Source: Rhodococcus sp. SGAir0479 (lineage in GTDB: Bacteria > Actinomycetota > Actinomycetes > Mycobacteriales > Mycobacteriaceae). From it: a stretch of 64,000 nt of DNA. Position numbers and translations under genes: made by a program. The notes under the pieces are model-generated. The model worked only from the letters and a program-made list of their open reading frames with translations, was not told the DNA's origin and did no database searches. How positions within the stretch are numbered: position 1 is the stretch's first letter; each line of letters starts with the position of its first letter. Shown in pieces: positions 63,548 through 64,000 of this stretch. The stretch covers positions 930,001 to 994,000 of the forward strand of contig NZ_CP039432.1 of assembly GCF_005484805.1 (NCBI RefSeq). Reading direction: 5' to 3'.

Positions 63548-64000
63548 ATGTCAACCACCATTGCATTGCTCGCGGCCGAGGGGGAGGATCACAACCCCCT
63601 CCTGCCCGCGACGTATGACATCACTTGGTCGATCGTTGCCCTGGTGGTCGTCGGGTTCGTCTTCTGGAAGTTTGTTCTTCCGATGTTCCAGAAGGTTCTC
63701 GCCGAGCGCACCGAGCAGATCGACGGCGGCATCAAGCGTGCCGAAGAGGCTCAGTCCGAGGCCAAGGCCGCGCTGGAGCAGTACCACGCCCAGCTCGCCG
63801 AGGCTCGTACCGAGGCCGCCCAGATCCGCGAGGAAGCACGTACCCAGGGCCAGCAGATCATCGCCGAGATGAAGGCTCAGGCTCAGGAGGAGAGCGACCG
63901 CATCGTCGCCGCCGGTCACAGCCAGCTGGTCGCACAGCGTCAGCAGATCGTGACCGAGCTGCGGGCCGACCTCGGTAAGACCGCGGTCGACCTGGCCGAG
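63548..64000 (+). CDS. atpF: ATP synthase F0 subunit b, 3' end outside the window
   Basis: The first 151 codons of the peripheral stalk subunit are visible. The N-terminus [20 protein letters not shown] is periplasmic, a single helix spans about 26-47 ([19 protein letters not shown]), and a long charged coiled coil follows ([18 protein letters not shown] onwards). The ATG follows the atpE stop by 9 bp. The reading frame is open to the window edge. Confidence 0.95.
   Translation, partial: MSTTIALLAAEGEDHNPLLPATYDITWSIVALVVVGFVFWKFVLPMFQKVLAERTEQIDGGIKRAEEAQSEAKAALEQYHAQLAEARTEAAQIREEARTQGQQIIAEMKAQAQEESDRIVAAGHSQLVAQRQQIVTELRADLGKTAVDLAE

Overview
The window reads as the chromosome of a mycolic-acid-containing actinomycete, most likely Rhodococcus or a close relative in Nocardiaceae. 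The evidence is the very high GC content, frequent GTG starts with ATGA/GTGA overlaps, an EmbC-type arabinosyltransferase, a WecA/Rfe-type sugar phosphotransferase, an F420-type luciferase-like oxidoreductase, a Rho factor with an Arg/Gly-rich repeat insert, and a fused CysNC. It is ordinary chromosome with several accessory patches. I see no IS element, phage or CRISPR array.

Layout, left to right. (1) 1-4185: tail of an MFS gene, a branched-chain 2-oxoacid dehydrogenase operon (E1alpha, E1beta, E2, no E3) and a divergent Lrp/AsnC regulator. (2) 4338-17162: scattered single genes: phosphotransferase, thioesterase, shikimate-dehydrogenase-like enzyme, secreted HNH protein, SNF2 helicase with SWIM partner, Zn-alcohol dehydrogenase, small SRPBCC/NTF2/DUF1330 proteins, an MmyB-like regulator and a secreted TAP-like hydrolase. 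(3) 17412-22938: mmsA, isobutyryl-CoA dehydrogenase, 3-hydroxyisobutyryl-CoA hydrolase-like, mmsB and enoyl-CoA hydratase. With region 1 this covers valine catabolism from ketoisovalerate to propionyl-CoA. (4) 22977-27213: an alternative export operon of three proteins with SipW-type signals, a SipW-type signal peptidase, and a second signal peptidase fused to a large exported region preceded by its own SipW-like signal. (5) 27367-29393: MarR regulator, MFS transporter and a 28-residue peptide gene with its own promoter, ribosome binding site and terminator.

(6) 29546-39296: a probable sulfation locus. A sulfotransferase, an SDR and a DUF1214 protein are divergent from an IclR regulator and a cysD-cysNC-cysQ operon that makes the sulfuryl donor PAPS and removes its by-product PAP. 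The promoters on both sides carry the same 16-bp palindrome and, overlapping the promoter, a 14-bp box matching the published KstR (sterol catabolism repressor) consensus. CysQ is fused to an NTF2-like domain. (7) 39300-46948: AHSA1/ArsR pair, embC-like gene, F420-type oxidoreductase, membrane protein, tRNA-Arg(CCG), DUF305 and DUF3105 proteins. (8) 48043-64000: housekeeping genes: argS-lysA-hom-thrC-thrB, rho, rpmE, prfA-prmC-tsaC-wecA, then atpI-atpB-atpE-atpF running off the right edge.

The most interesting parts are the doubly controlled sulfation/PAPS locus, the self-contained signal peptidase fusion, and the 28-residue peptide gene.
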